Assembly (NCBI GenBank): GCA_900767465.1
Contig: CAAGAW010000009.1
Span: 1-64,000, forward strand
Direction of reading: 5' to 3'
Source: Clostridia bacterium
Lineage (GTDB): Bacteria > Bacillota > Clostridia > Christensenellales > Pumilibacteraceae
Length of the DNA stretch: 64,000 bases
Under the pieces are notes generated by a model. It was not told the origin of the DNA, did no database searches, and worked only from the letters and a program-made list of their open reading frames with translations. This document shows positions 26,031 through 34,322 of the stretch, one piece after another (the first letter of the stretch is position 1; every line of letters starts with the position of its first letter). Position numbers and translations under genes: made by a program.

Positions 26031-26894
26031 TTATTCGTTGCCGTGTCGAGGTTGCTTGCGGGATTTTTTCCTATACGAGGATACGCTTTCGCCGACGTGG
26101 CGCATAAAGGTTTTGTTAAGCGCGTTGGCGTCTACGTAGCCGCATGAATAGGCTATTTCGGTAAGCGGGGTGTCCGTTTCGGCGAGCATATATTTGGCGG
26201 CTTCGATACGCTTGTCGATAAGGTATTTCTTTATCGAAACGCCGGTTGCGTTTTTGAATTTCTCGAAAAGCGCGGTACGGCTGTATCCGAACGATTTGCA
26301 CAGCGAGTCCACGCTTACCTCGTTGGAGATATTGAGTTCGATAAAGCGCGAAACGTCGCGGACGAGTTGCTGATCCTTTTCTTCCGTTTTCAGTTTTTCG
26401 GCGGACGGAAAGAAGAGGGAAAGCAAACGGTAAAAACAGGAGAAAACAGTCATCGCGGCTTTCGTCGCTTCGTTACGGGCATCGTAAAGTTCGTCGATAC
26501 AGTCGAGCAGCGCGGCGTAGTCGTAAAATTCGGCGACGTAACCGCCGTTAAATGGCAGCGAACGCATTAAACTATCCGCGCGCGTTCCCTTGAACGAAAT
26601 CCAGAACCGTTTGCTCGGATCGGATTCGTTTTCGGAATAGAAATGCTGAGTGGCGGGCGGGACGCAGAACGCTTGTCCTTTTCCGACGGCGCGTTCGACG
26701 TTTTCCACGCCGAGAGTACATTCGCCGTCGAGGACGAATTCTATAAGGTAATTGTCGCGTGTTTCTTTGAAAGTCGCCACGGGATCGGGGCGGTGCCAGC
26801 CGAATTCGGTAATAACGAGATCGTCGTCGAAAGAGACGGGTACGTCGTACATCCAGAATTTCGGGGATATTCCGTTGTGAACAGTGTTTTCCAT
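26031..26894 (-). CDS. AraC-family regulator of cassette A, probably from a leaderless mRNA
   Basis: 287 residues. An N-terminal cupin-like sensor (FVLDGECTLGV...GKGQAFCVPP) is followed by the two AraC helix-turn-helix motifs in the last 100 residues (VDSLCKSFGYSRTALFEKFK and LTEIAYSCGYVDANALNKTF). I start at ATG 26894, not the in-frame GTG at 26909. The GTG overlaps the -10 box TATAAT (26906-26901), which is preceded by TTGCGT with 17-base spacing. Only six bases separate the -10 box and ATG, and no Shine-Dalgarno is present, so translation is probably leaderless. It is divergent from the transporter operon starting at 27048 and presumably activates it when the sugar is present. Confidence 0.88.
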   Translation of the reverse strand: MENTVHNGISPKFWMYDVPVSFDDDLVITEFGWHRPDPVATFKETRDNYLIEFVLDGECTLGVENVERAVGKGQAFCVPPATQHFYSENESDPSKRFWISFKGTRADSLMRSLPFNGGYVAEFYDYAALLDCIDELYDARNEATKAAMTVFSCFYRLLSLFFPSAEKLKTEEKDQQLVRDVSRFIELNISNEVSVDSLCKSFGYSRTALFEKFKNATGVSIKKYLIDKRIEAAKYMLAETDTPLTEIAYSCGYVDANALNKTFMRHVGESVSSYRKKSRKQPRHGNE

Positions 26895-26900
26895 AGCACG

Positions 26901-26929
26901 ATTATACACCGCGCGAACGAAAAACGCAA
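26901..26929 (-). promoter_or_regulatory. promoter of the cassette A AraC gene
   Basis: Minus-strand TTGCGT (26929-26924), 17-base spacer, TATAAT (26906-26901) with the extended TG. Predicted start is at or next to the A of the ATG at 26894. Confidence 0.65.
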
Positions 26930-26982
26930 GTAAATTCGGCGAAAAAGTGAACGTTTGTCCCTATTAGGCGAACGAACGGATA

Positions 26983-27011
26983 TTGAAAAACGAGAGTCGA
27001 AGCGTTATAAT
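26983..27011 (+). promoter_or_regulatory. promoter of the cassette A transporter operon
   Basis: TTGAAA at 26983-26988, 17-base spacer, TATAAT at 27006-27011. The AraC operator is probably between 26930 and 26983, but I see no unambiguous repeat there. Confidence 0.65.
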
Positions 27012-27047
27012 AGAATGGTAGAACACAAAACCTGACAGGAGAGGACG

Positions 27048-28028
27048 ATGAGAGAAGCGATTCAAAAGTTTAAGCATAAAGTCAAGTACGCTTTGCACGA
27101 TCTCTATATCAAAATTTTCCCGAAAAAAGACAAGCCGAGGAAAAGCAGAGGGGTAAGGAAAAGTATGGCGATTTTCGCGTGGGCGGTTATGTCCGTTCAG
27201 GTCGTTCTTTTCGCCGTCTTTTACGTCTACAAAAATTTCAGCTCGATTGCGCTCGCGTTCAAAGACCCCGCGACGAACGCTTTTACTCTCGACAACTTCA
27301 AATACGTTTTTTCCGAAATCGTTTCGTCGAGCGGCGGTTCTACGTTGTTTATCGCGTTCCGCAATACCGCGATTTTCTTCGTTCTCGGACTCGCGCTTAT
27401 GGTTCCCAACATTATAATATCGTGCGTGCTTTACAAGCGGATCTGGGGCTATAAAATCTTTCAGATAATCTTCTTTTTCCCCACAATCATCGGCAGTATG
27501 GTATGGGCGGCGGCTTACAAAAACTTCATCGCGCCGAACGGTCCTATGTTCGCGTTTCTTATGAAAATGAACCTCATTTCCGAAGTCCCCGAAATCCTCG
27601 CCGACTCGCGTTACGCGCTTCAGGGCGTTATGGGTATGAGTATCTGGCTCGGACTTCCGAGCAATATGCTGCTTTACTGCGGTTCGCTCGCCCGCGTTCC
27701 GAAAGAGGTAATAGAGGCGGGCAAACTCGACGGAATTACGTTCTTCAAAGAAGTCCGTCACCTTCTTATTCCGCTTATATGGCCGCTTATCTCAACGAAC
27801 ATAATCTTTGCGTTTATAGGCTTCTTCAATTCGAGCGGAAACGTTCTTCTGCTTACTCAGGGTAAATACAACACGACTACGTTCAGTTACTGGATTTACG
27901 AACAGGTCGTTATCGGCGACAGATACAACGTGCCGTCCGCGCTCGGTCTTATAATGACGGTGCTTACGCTCCCGTTTGCGCTAATCGGACATAAACTGGC
28001 GGGACTCGTCGAAACGGTGGAATTTTAA
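27048..28028 (+). CDS. ABC sugar transporter permease 1, cassette A
   Basis: 326 residues, about six membrane helices after a basic N-terminal tail of about 45 residues. The ATPase-docking EAA loop reads EAGKLDGITFFKEV and is followed by LLIPLIWP. RBS AGGAGAGG. Closest relative in the window is the permease at 54446-55399, which shares the phrase NMxxF/YKNFSSIALAF-like start and the LIPLIWP loop. No ATPase is encoded in this cassette. Confidence 0.9.
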   Translation: MREAIQKFKHKVKYALHDLYIKIFPKKDKPRKSRGVRKSMAIFAWAVMSVQVVLFAVFYVYKNFSSIALAFKDPATNAFTLDNFKYVFSEIVSSSGGSTLFIAFRNTAIFFVLGLALMVPNIIISCVLYKRIWGYKIFQIIFFFPTIIGSMVWAAAYKNFIAPNGPMFAFLMKMNLISEVPEILADSRYALQGVMGMSIWLGLPSNMLLYCGSLARVPKEVIEAGKLDGITFFKEVRHLLIPLIWPLISTNIIFAFIGFFNSSGNVLLLTQGKYNTTTFSYWIYEQVVIGDRYNVPSALGLIMTVLTLPFALIGHKLAGLVETVEF

Positions 28029-28041
28029 GGAGGAGGCGACG

Positions 28042-28950
28042 ATGAGAAATAATTTACTTAGCGAAACCGACGTGTGCTTCCGCAAACCCCGCGAAGAACG
28101 TATGGAAGCGGGGCAAAGAGCGCTGTTCGCGATAATTTTCGTACTGTTCGTGCTGTACGCGATCACGCTTCTTTATCCGGTAATCTGGATGTTTATGTCA
28201 TCGCTCAAAGGCAGTCTCGAATATTCGGGCGGCGATCCGTTCGCGCTTCCGCAAAAGTGGCTGTTTTCAAACTATTTAGAGGCTGTACGCACGCTCAAAC
28301 TTAAAAATACGACGTACTTCGGTATGATCTGGAACAGTTTGTGGACGGCGGGCGGCAGCGTTATAGTCGGACTGTTCGCGTCGGCGATAGTCTGCTACGT
28401 TATGGCAAAACTCGAATTCCCCGGTCGCAAAATCATCTATACGATCAACATTCTTATAATGATGATTCCGATTTACGGCGCGCTTGCAGCCGACTTCAAA
28501 TTGAAAGGCGACCTCGGACTTTACGACAACCCGCTGAATATCATAATTTCTTCGCTCGGACCCATAACGGGTATGCGATTTTTGGTACTGTACGCGTTCT
28601 TTAAGGGGATCAGTTGGGAATACGCCGAAGCGGGACTCGTGGACGGAGCGTCGCAGGCGCGGATATTTTTCAGTATAATGCTCCCGCAGGCGATCCCGCC
28701 GCTTGTCACTTTCGCAATGACAGATTTCATCGCCGCTTGGAACGACTACATGACGCCGCTTATCTATTTGCCGAGTTACCCGACGCTCGCTTCCGGACTT
28801 TACGAGTACGAAGCGAATATGACTAGGGCCGTCAAGTACCCGGTTTATTACGCGGGCGTTATCATTTCGACGATACCCATACTCGCGCTGTTCGTGGCGT
28901 TTCGGGATATGTTTATGTCAAGTTTGTCCGTAGGCGGACTTAAAGGATAA
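28042..28950 (+). CDS. ABC sugar transporter permease 2, cassette A
   Basis: 302 residues, six predicted helices, EAA loop AEAGLVDGASQARIFF. It ends with SVGGLKG, the same C-terminus as the cassette B permease at 55401-56309. RBS AAGGAGGAGG. It pairs with the preceding permease to form the channel. Confidence 0.9.
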   Translation: MRNNLLSETDVCFRKPREERMEAGQRALFAIIFVLFVLYAITLLYPVIWMFMSSLKGSLEYSGGDPFALPQKWLFSNYLEAVRTLKLKNTTYFGMIWNSLWTAGGSVIVGLFASAIVCYVMAKLEFPGRKIIYTINILIMMIPIYGALAADFKLKGDLGLYDNPLNIIISSLGPITGMRFLVLYAFFKGISWEYAEAGLVDGASQARIFFSIMLPQAIPPLVTFAMTDFIAAWNDYMTPLIYLPSYPTLASGLYEYEANMTRAVKYPVYYAGVIISTIPILALFVAFRDMFMSSLSVGGLKG

Positions 28951-28968
28951 AAAATACGGAGGTTTAAG

Positions 28969-30594
28969 ATGAAAAAGAAGTTAAGTGCGGTACTTGCCGC
29001 GATTATGTGCGTGACGTGCGCCGCTACCTTTACCGGCTGCGGCAAAACGAAAGTCGATACCGACACGCATATCGAAATTTATTCGTATCAGGCGGGATTC
29101 GGTACCGAATGGATTACCGCCGCGGCGGACAAGTTTATCGCCAAAAAAGCCGCCGAGGGCGTAACGGTAACGTTCGATATCTGGGGCGACTCGGCGAAGC
29201 AGCAAAGAACGCTTATCGCCGCGGGTCCGAAGACCAACACCGTAGACCTGTTTATTACGGGCGGCGCGGGCGGAAACAGCATCGCGAAAGAGGGCGATCA
29301 GGTTCTTGCCGGCTACGACAACGTCGTCGAGCCGCTTGACGACGTGTACGCTACGGTAATGGAAAACGGACTTACGTTCGAGCAGAAAATGATTCCGACC
29401 GCAATCCCGTACAAGATCGACGGACACTATTACGACGTGCCGTGGAGCAAGACTTTCGGCGGGCTTTTGTATAACAAAACGCTTTTCGATCAGATCGGAA
29501 TCGCCTCGCCGCAAACCACCGACGACCTCGTCGCGGCTTGCGAAACGATAAAAAATTATTACGCCGCGTCCAACGCAAATAAACTTCCCGCGGACAAAGT
29601 AACGCCGTTCGTGTTCTCCGCGCCCACGGGGTACTGGAACTATCTCCGCGACACGTGGTGGACGCAGTACGAGGGTGGCGAGAACATAACCAACTTCTTC
29701 AACGGAATTTCCATCGACGAGGACGGCAATATGTCTCGCTCGAAAGAGATTTTCCGTCAGACGGGCAGACTTCGCGCGCTCGAAGTTCTCGACAAACTCA
29801 TCAACCGCGAGAGCGGCAACAGCCACGAAAACGTAAACACCGCTACGTTCACCGAGGCGCAGGCGGGTATGATTCTCGGCAAAGGACTTATGATTCCCAA
29901 CGGCGACTGGTTCGAGAACGAAATGAAGAGCGTTGCCGACGAAGATCCGAATCATTACGATATCCGCGCGATGAAATCCCCGGTTATCAGCTCGATTACC
30001 GAAAAATGCGAAGTCGTCAAGACCGAAGCCGTGCTTAAAAAGGTAATAGCGGCGGTGGACAAAGAGGACGACGGAGAATCCCGCGACCTTAGCGCGATAA
30101 CCGAAATCGACACGACCACCGACGAATTCAAGGCGGACTACGAGCGCATACAAACCGCGCGCCACACCTACACTTCGTCCGTAAACCAAACGATGTTTAT
30201 ACCCGTTTACGCGACGGCGAAAGACCTTGCCAAGGAATTTATGGTGTACCTCGCGTCCGACGAGGGACTCGCGACTTATATCGATAACACGAGCGGCAAC
30301 CAGATGCCGTTCCGTTACGACATCGAAGGGGATACCGAACGTTGGAACAACCTTTCGATTTTCCAGAAAGACCTTTACGAAAAGAGAAAGACGGGCGTAT
30401 ATTACAGCGATTACGCAAAAGCGGGCGTTCTCGGAATCGAGCCGTACACCAGCGGAACTAACATAACCGAAATTTACTTCACCGCCAAGAACTACGAGGA
30501 CAGAAAAACTCCGCAAACGCTGTTTCAGGACGAATACGATTACTGGACGGACGCGCGCTGGACGCAGATCAAAAAAGAAGCGGGACTTTCGTAA
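28969..30594 (+). CDS. ABC sugar-binding lipoprotein, cassette A
   Basis: 541 residues, signal peptide ending FTGC (Cys24). The N-lobe begins IEIYSYQAGFGTEW, as in its cassette B paralogue (LEIYLYNAGYGYKW at 56342-57961). Mid-protein phrases GLLYNKTLFDQ and YWNYLRDTWWTQYEG also have counterparts there. It is longer than the usual 420-450 residues, within the range of large oligosaccharide-binding proteins. RBS ACGGAGG. Confidence 0.9.
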   Translation: MKKKLSAVLAAIMCVTCAATFTGCGKTKVDTDTHIEIYSYQAGFGTEWITAAADKFIAKKAAEGVTVTFDIWGDSAKQQRTLIAAGPKTNTVDLFITGGAGGNSIAKEGDQVLAGYDNVVEPLDDVYATVMENGLTFEQKMIPTAIPYKIDGHYYDVPWSKTFGGLLYNKTLFDQIGIASPQTTDDLVAACETIKNYYAASNANKLPADKVTPFVFSAPTGYWNYLRDTWWTQYEGGENITNFFNGISIDEDGNMSRSKEIFRQTGRLRALEVLDKLINRESGNSHENVNTATFTEAQAGMILGKGLMIPNGDWFENEMKSVADEDPNHYDIRAMKSPVISSITEKCEVVKTEAVLKKVIAAVDKEDDGESRDLSAITEIDTTTDEFKADYERIQTARHTYTSSVNQTMFIPVYATAKDLAKEFMVYLASDEGLATYIDNTSGNQMPFRYDIEGDTERWNNLSIFQKDLYEKRKTGVYYSDYAKAGVLGIEPYTSGTNITEIYFTAKNYEDRKTPQTLFQDEYDYWTDARWTQIKKEAGLS

Positions 30595-30606
30595 TAAGGA
30601 GGCGAC

Positions 30607-33051
30607 ATGAAAAGAAAAACGGCACTTAAAATCGCTTGCGCGGCGGTAGCGGCAATAACGGCGTTTTCCGCCTGCGCGTGCGGCGACAAAGGCGGCGGAA
30701 AAGTCGCGGACGTAACGATCCGTTCCGCTATTTCGGCGGTGGACGTACTCGCCGACAAAAGTTACGACAACCTCGGCGCGGCAAAGTACGAAGTTACCGT
30801 CGCCCGCAACGAGTACGAAAGCAGTCAGTTGATTTTTACGCCCGACGCGGACGTAAAATCGTATAAAATCGAAGTCGCGGATCTCTACGACGCTGCGGGC
30901 AACAAGTTCCCCAAAGAGAGTTTCGAGATCTACCACGAAAAGTACATAAACATTACCACCGGTTCGGAAGGCGGCTCGACGGGAGTAGGCAAGTACGCCG
31001 ACGCGATTTTGCCGTTCGATAAAGCGGCAGAGTACGGCGAAAACAAGATGACCAAGGGCGAGAATCAGGGCGTGCTCATCACGGCTTATCCCTCGAAGAC
31101 CCAGCCCGCGGGAACGTACAACGGAACGTTTAAACTCACCGCCGACGGCAAGGAATACGAAATCCCCGCCGCCGTTACGGTTATCGACTATACGCTTACC
31201 GACGAGGTTAATTCTCGCTCGGTCGCCGTTATGTCCCGCCATTATATGACGAGGTATGACGATACGGTCGAGGCGTATAAAGCCTATTACGAAACCGCGC
31301 TTAAATACCGTCTTAACGTAAACTACCTGCCTTGTCCGTACGAAAATTACGATATTTACGTGCAAACCGCGCTCGAATACGTAAACGATCCCAAGGTTTC
31401 GACCTACTGCCTGCCGTACTCCGAAGCGTACAACTCGGCGGTAAACGACAACGACGCGGACTGGGACAAACTCGAAACGCTTATAAAGAAACTTTACGCG
31501 GCTTCCGTCGAAAACGACGTGGATCTTCTTAAAAAAGCGGTTATTTACTTCGCAACCCTCACGGACGAAGCGGAAATCAGCGGAAGAGTAAACCGCGCGA
31601 TCCGTATGTCGAACGACGCCGAAAAGTTCAAGCAAAAAATGGCGGACTACTTCGCGACGCAGGGAAGCGACGCACTTCACGAATCGCTTATCGCGTCGAT
31701 CAAAAGCCTTCCCGTGCTTGCAACCGACAGATACTACGCCCGCCTCTGGAACAACGGCGAGGGCGTAAAGTATTACTGCCCGATGGTAAACTACTTCTCG
31801 TCGCAGTCCGAACGCGACGTTTACGAGAGCCTCGGCGAGCAGGGTTACGAGTACTGGTGGTACACGGCGACAGGTCCGCACAACCCCACGCCGAACTGGC
31901 ACACGGACTCGTTGCCGATCGGAATGAGAATGATCGCGTGGATGCAGAAAGAATACGGCGTTTCGGGATTCTTGTATTGGGATCTCGTCAGTTGGAATTC
32001 GTCGCTTTCGGCGTACGGTAACGGAAACATCGACCCGTACGAAGTTCCTGCAACTTACGGAATGGTGGAAAACGGCGATGGCAGACTGTTCTATCCCGGC
32101 GTGGATTACGGTATGACCGATCCTGTCGGCTGTATGCGCCTCGAGCGTATCCGCGACGGTCAGGAAGAGTTCGAGATGCTCAAAGAGATCAACGACGTAA
32201 CGACGGCTCTCGACCCGAACGCGGACGCGGACAAGGGCATACTCAAACTTTTGTACGACAAACTTTACGCCGACGCAAAAATCCGCGCCACCTCGTATGA
32301 CTTTATGAAAGTCCGCCGCGAACTCGACGATCTCGCGATCTTCGCGCAGAAGTTCGGCGGAGCCGTAACCGAAGCCAACCTTTCGGGCGACGAGTATTCG
32401 TTTACGCTCAAAGCCGCGGACGGCGTGTCTATCGAAGTAAACGGCAACGCAGTACCCGCGCAGGACGGTAAATTCGTCGTTAAAGTATCGCTTTCGGGCG
32501 ACAGCAACGCGCTTACGTTCACGGCGGTAAAAGGCGGCGAACGCTACGCCGTAAACGTAGGACTCGGCGGACGTATTATTTCGCTCAACCCGATCGAAAC
32601 GGAAGAGGACGTAAAAGAATTCACGACCAACAACGGCACGATTTCGCTCGATACGACCACCGGAGGTTCGTTCGGACTTCGCGACGGCAAGTTCGTAAAG
32701 ATCGCGCTCGGCGAGGCAACCAAGAGCCGTCAGTCGTTCGTGTTCGAGTCGGATAAACTTCGCTCGCTCGACGAAAAAACGCTCAACATTTCGATGATGA
32801 TTTACACGCGCGAAACGAAAACATTCACCGTTGAAGTCTCGGCGAAGATCGAAGGCGACCCGATAATGGAATCGGTGGGAAGTTTCGACGTCGTTCCGAG
32901 GGCGGGACGACTCGTAACGCTCAGCGGAATGGCGGATCTTAACTGGAAGAAATGCTCGGGCAAGATTACCGCGCTGTACTTCTACGTCGGAGCCAAAGGC
33001 GACGCGGCGCGCACGCTGTACATCGACGACGTCGTGTGCAAGAACAGATAG
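30607..33051 (+). CDS. GH123-type (PF13320, formerly DUF4091) glycosidase lipoprotein, cassette A
   Basis: 814 residues, lipobox near FSAC (Cys23). An N-terminal beta-sandwich (about 35-200) precedes a (beta/alpha)8 domain with the acid pair Asp320-Glu321 (TLTDEAE), WWYTATGPHNP...HTDS and GFLYWDL. The last 250 residues are beta-sandwich modules. Known GH123 enzymes are beta-N-acetylgalactosaminidases that use an Asp-Glu pair in substrate-assisted catalysis. Here the pair is followed by Ala instead of the Pro seen in the other two copies of the window. Lipid anchoring puts it outside. Catalytic assignment rests on motif position only. Confidence 0.82.
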   Translation: MKRKTALKIACAAVAAITAFSACACGDKGGGKVADVTIRSAISAVDVLADKSYDNLGAAKYEVTVARNEYESSQLIFTPDADVKSYKIEVADLYDAAGNKFPKESFEIYHEKYINITTGSEGGSTGVGKYADAILPFDKAAEYGENKMTKGENQGVLITAYPSKTQPAGTYNGTFKLTADGKEYEIPAAVTVIDYTLTDEVNSRSVAVMSRHYMTRYDDTVEAYKAYYETALKYRLNVNYLPCPYENYDIYVQTALEYVNDPKVSTYCLPYSEAYNSAVNDNDADWDKLETLIKKLYAASVENDVDLLKKAVIYFATLTDEAEISGRVNRAIRMSNDAEKFKQKMADYFATQGSDALHESLIASIKSLPVLATDRYYARLWNNGEGVKYYCPMVNYFSSQSERDVYESLGEQGYEYWWYTATGPHNPTPNWHTDSLPIGMRMIAWMQKEYGVSGFLYWDLVSWNSSLSAYGNGNIDPYEVPATYGMVENGDGRLFYPGVDYGMTDPVGCMRLERIRDGQEEFEMLKEINDVTTALDPNADADKGILKLLYDKLYADAKIRATSYDFMKVRRELDDLAIFAQKFGGAVTEANLSGDEYSFTLKAADGVSIEVNGNAVPAQDGKFVVKVSLSGDSNALTFTAVKGGERYAVNVGLGGRIISLNPIETEEDVKEFTTNNGTISLDTTTGGSFGLRDGKFVKIALGEATKSRQSFVFESDKLRSLDEKTLNISMMIYTRETKTFTVEVSAKIEGDPIMESVGSFDVVPRAGRLVTLSGMADLNWKKCSGKITALYFYVGAKGDAARTLYIDDVVCKNR

Positions 33052-33063
33052 GAGGACGCGAAT

Positions 33064-34293
33064 ATGAAAAGAAGAATACTCGCTTTATTACTCGCGCTTT
33101 GCTGCGTACTGCCTCTTGCCGCGTGCGGCGGCGATAATTCGGGCGGCGGCGAAAAAACCGATACCGTTATCGTATGCGATTTCGAGTCGCGCACCGAAGT
33201 AAGAAAAATATCGTTCGGCAACTATTTCGGCAGAAACGAAATCAACACCGACAAAACTTACGTCCGTAGCGGCGAAGCCTCGCTTAAAGTCCGTCCGCAG
33301 GGTTACGGAATGGGCGACGCAACCGGCGGCTATCCGTACATAAGCTTCACCACGGGCTACCTCTCAGACGCGGACGACGAGACCGATTACGGCAATTTTG
33401 AACTTGTCGAGTACGTTATGTTCGACGTTTACAACGACAACGACGACGAAAAGAAAATCACGATCGCGCTCGAAGATAAAAACTACCAGCGCACGTCGGA
33501 CACCGAGTTCGTCCTTACCCCCAAAGCATGGACGAGAGTAGTGTACGATACCAACCGCGCCAACCTGTCGCTTACCTTCGATATGGCGCACATACGCACG
33601 GTTATGGTTTCGTTCGAGCCGACCCGCTACGATCAGACGCTTCCTACCTATTATATCGACAGATACGCGTATAAGTACGCCGCCGAAAAAGCCGAAGCCG
33701 AGATCGTTCTCGACGAGGACGAAATCTGTTCGTTCGACAAGGACTATCAGGCGTACGCGACCGTTTCGTCCATAATGGGCGGAGGCGGGAGCCGCGCTTG
33801 CGTTCCGCAAATGAGTATGAACACGTCGCCCAAGTTCGCAAAATCGGGCTCGTCGCTTCGCGTGTTTATGGGACACGGAAACGTCAAAAACGCGTCGTGG
33901 CCAAACTTCATGCTGTCCGAAAAGATAATCCGCAGTATCGACTTTACCAAGTACGGAATGGACGACGAAATCGTGTTCGACGTTTACAACGACACCCCGT
34001 CGACGTTCGGAATCGGTACGTATTGCGGAATCGCGGACGAGGATTCGGTTCTTACCGGCGCGCTCGCCGTAAACAACTGGACTCTCAAATCCAAACGCTG
34101 GACGGAGTGCCGCATAAAGTTATCCGACATCGCAAGCAAAGTAGTCGTCGGCGAGGACGAAAACAAGCAACCCGTTTACGCAACCGACACTTCGGTGCTT
34201 AAAGACATGAACGAACTGTTCTTCTGCTGGGGCGAATTCCCGGGCGCGGACAGAGTAATGTACATCGACAGTATTCGCGTGGAACGCGCGTAA
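33064..34293 (+). CDS. lipoprotein with two carbohydrate-binding-like beta-sandwich domains, cassette A
   Basis: 409 residues, lipobox LAAC (Cys21). Two related domains (about 35-210 and 225-409) each begin with a CDFES or CSFDK-type phrase, contain a VRSGEASLKV or AKSGSSLRVF strand typical of galactose-binding-like sandwiches, and end in YIDxxx. No catalytic residues are apparent. The gene holds the same operon position as 60390-61547 in cassette B, which shares NTDKxYVxSGxxS. Probably a surface glycan-binding protein; ligand unknown. Confidence 0.78.
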   Translation: MKRRILALLLALCCVLPLAACGGDNSGGGEKTDTVIVCDFESRTEVRKISFGNYFGRNEINTDKTYVRSGEASLKVRPQGYGMGDATGGYPYISFTTGYLSDADDETDYGNFELVEYVMFDVYNDNDDEKKITIALEDKNYQRTSDTEFVLTPKAWTRVVYDTNRANLSLTFDMAHIRTVMVSFEPTRYDQTLPTYYIDRYAYKYAAEKAEAEIVLDEDEICSFDKDYQAYATVSSIMGGGGSRACVPQMSMNTSPKFAKSGSSLRVFMGHGNVKNASWPNFMLSEKIIRSIDFTKYGMDDEIVFDVYNDTPSTFGIGTYCGIADEDSVLTGALAVNNWTLKSKRWTECRIKLSDIASKVVVGEDENKQPVYATDTSVLKDMNELFFCWGEFPGADRVMYIDSIRVERA

Positions 34294-34322
34294 CTAAAAA
34301 ATTTATTCGGAGGGAAAGTAGA

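Noticed and set aside
28981..31902. 973-residue open frame on the minus strand
   Set aside because: Antisense to the binding-protein and GH123 genes, which have lipoprotein signals, ribosome sites and conserved motifs; the antisense product shows none.
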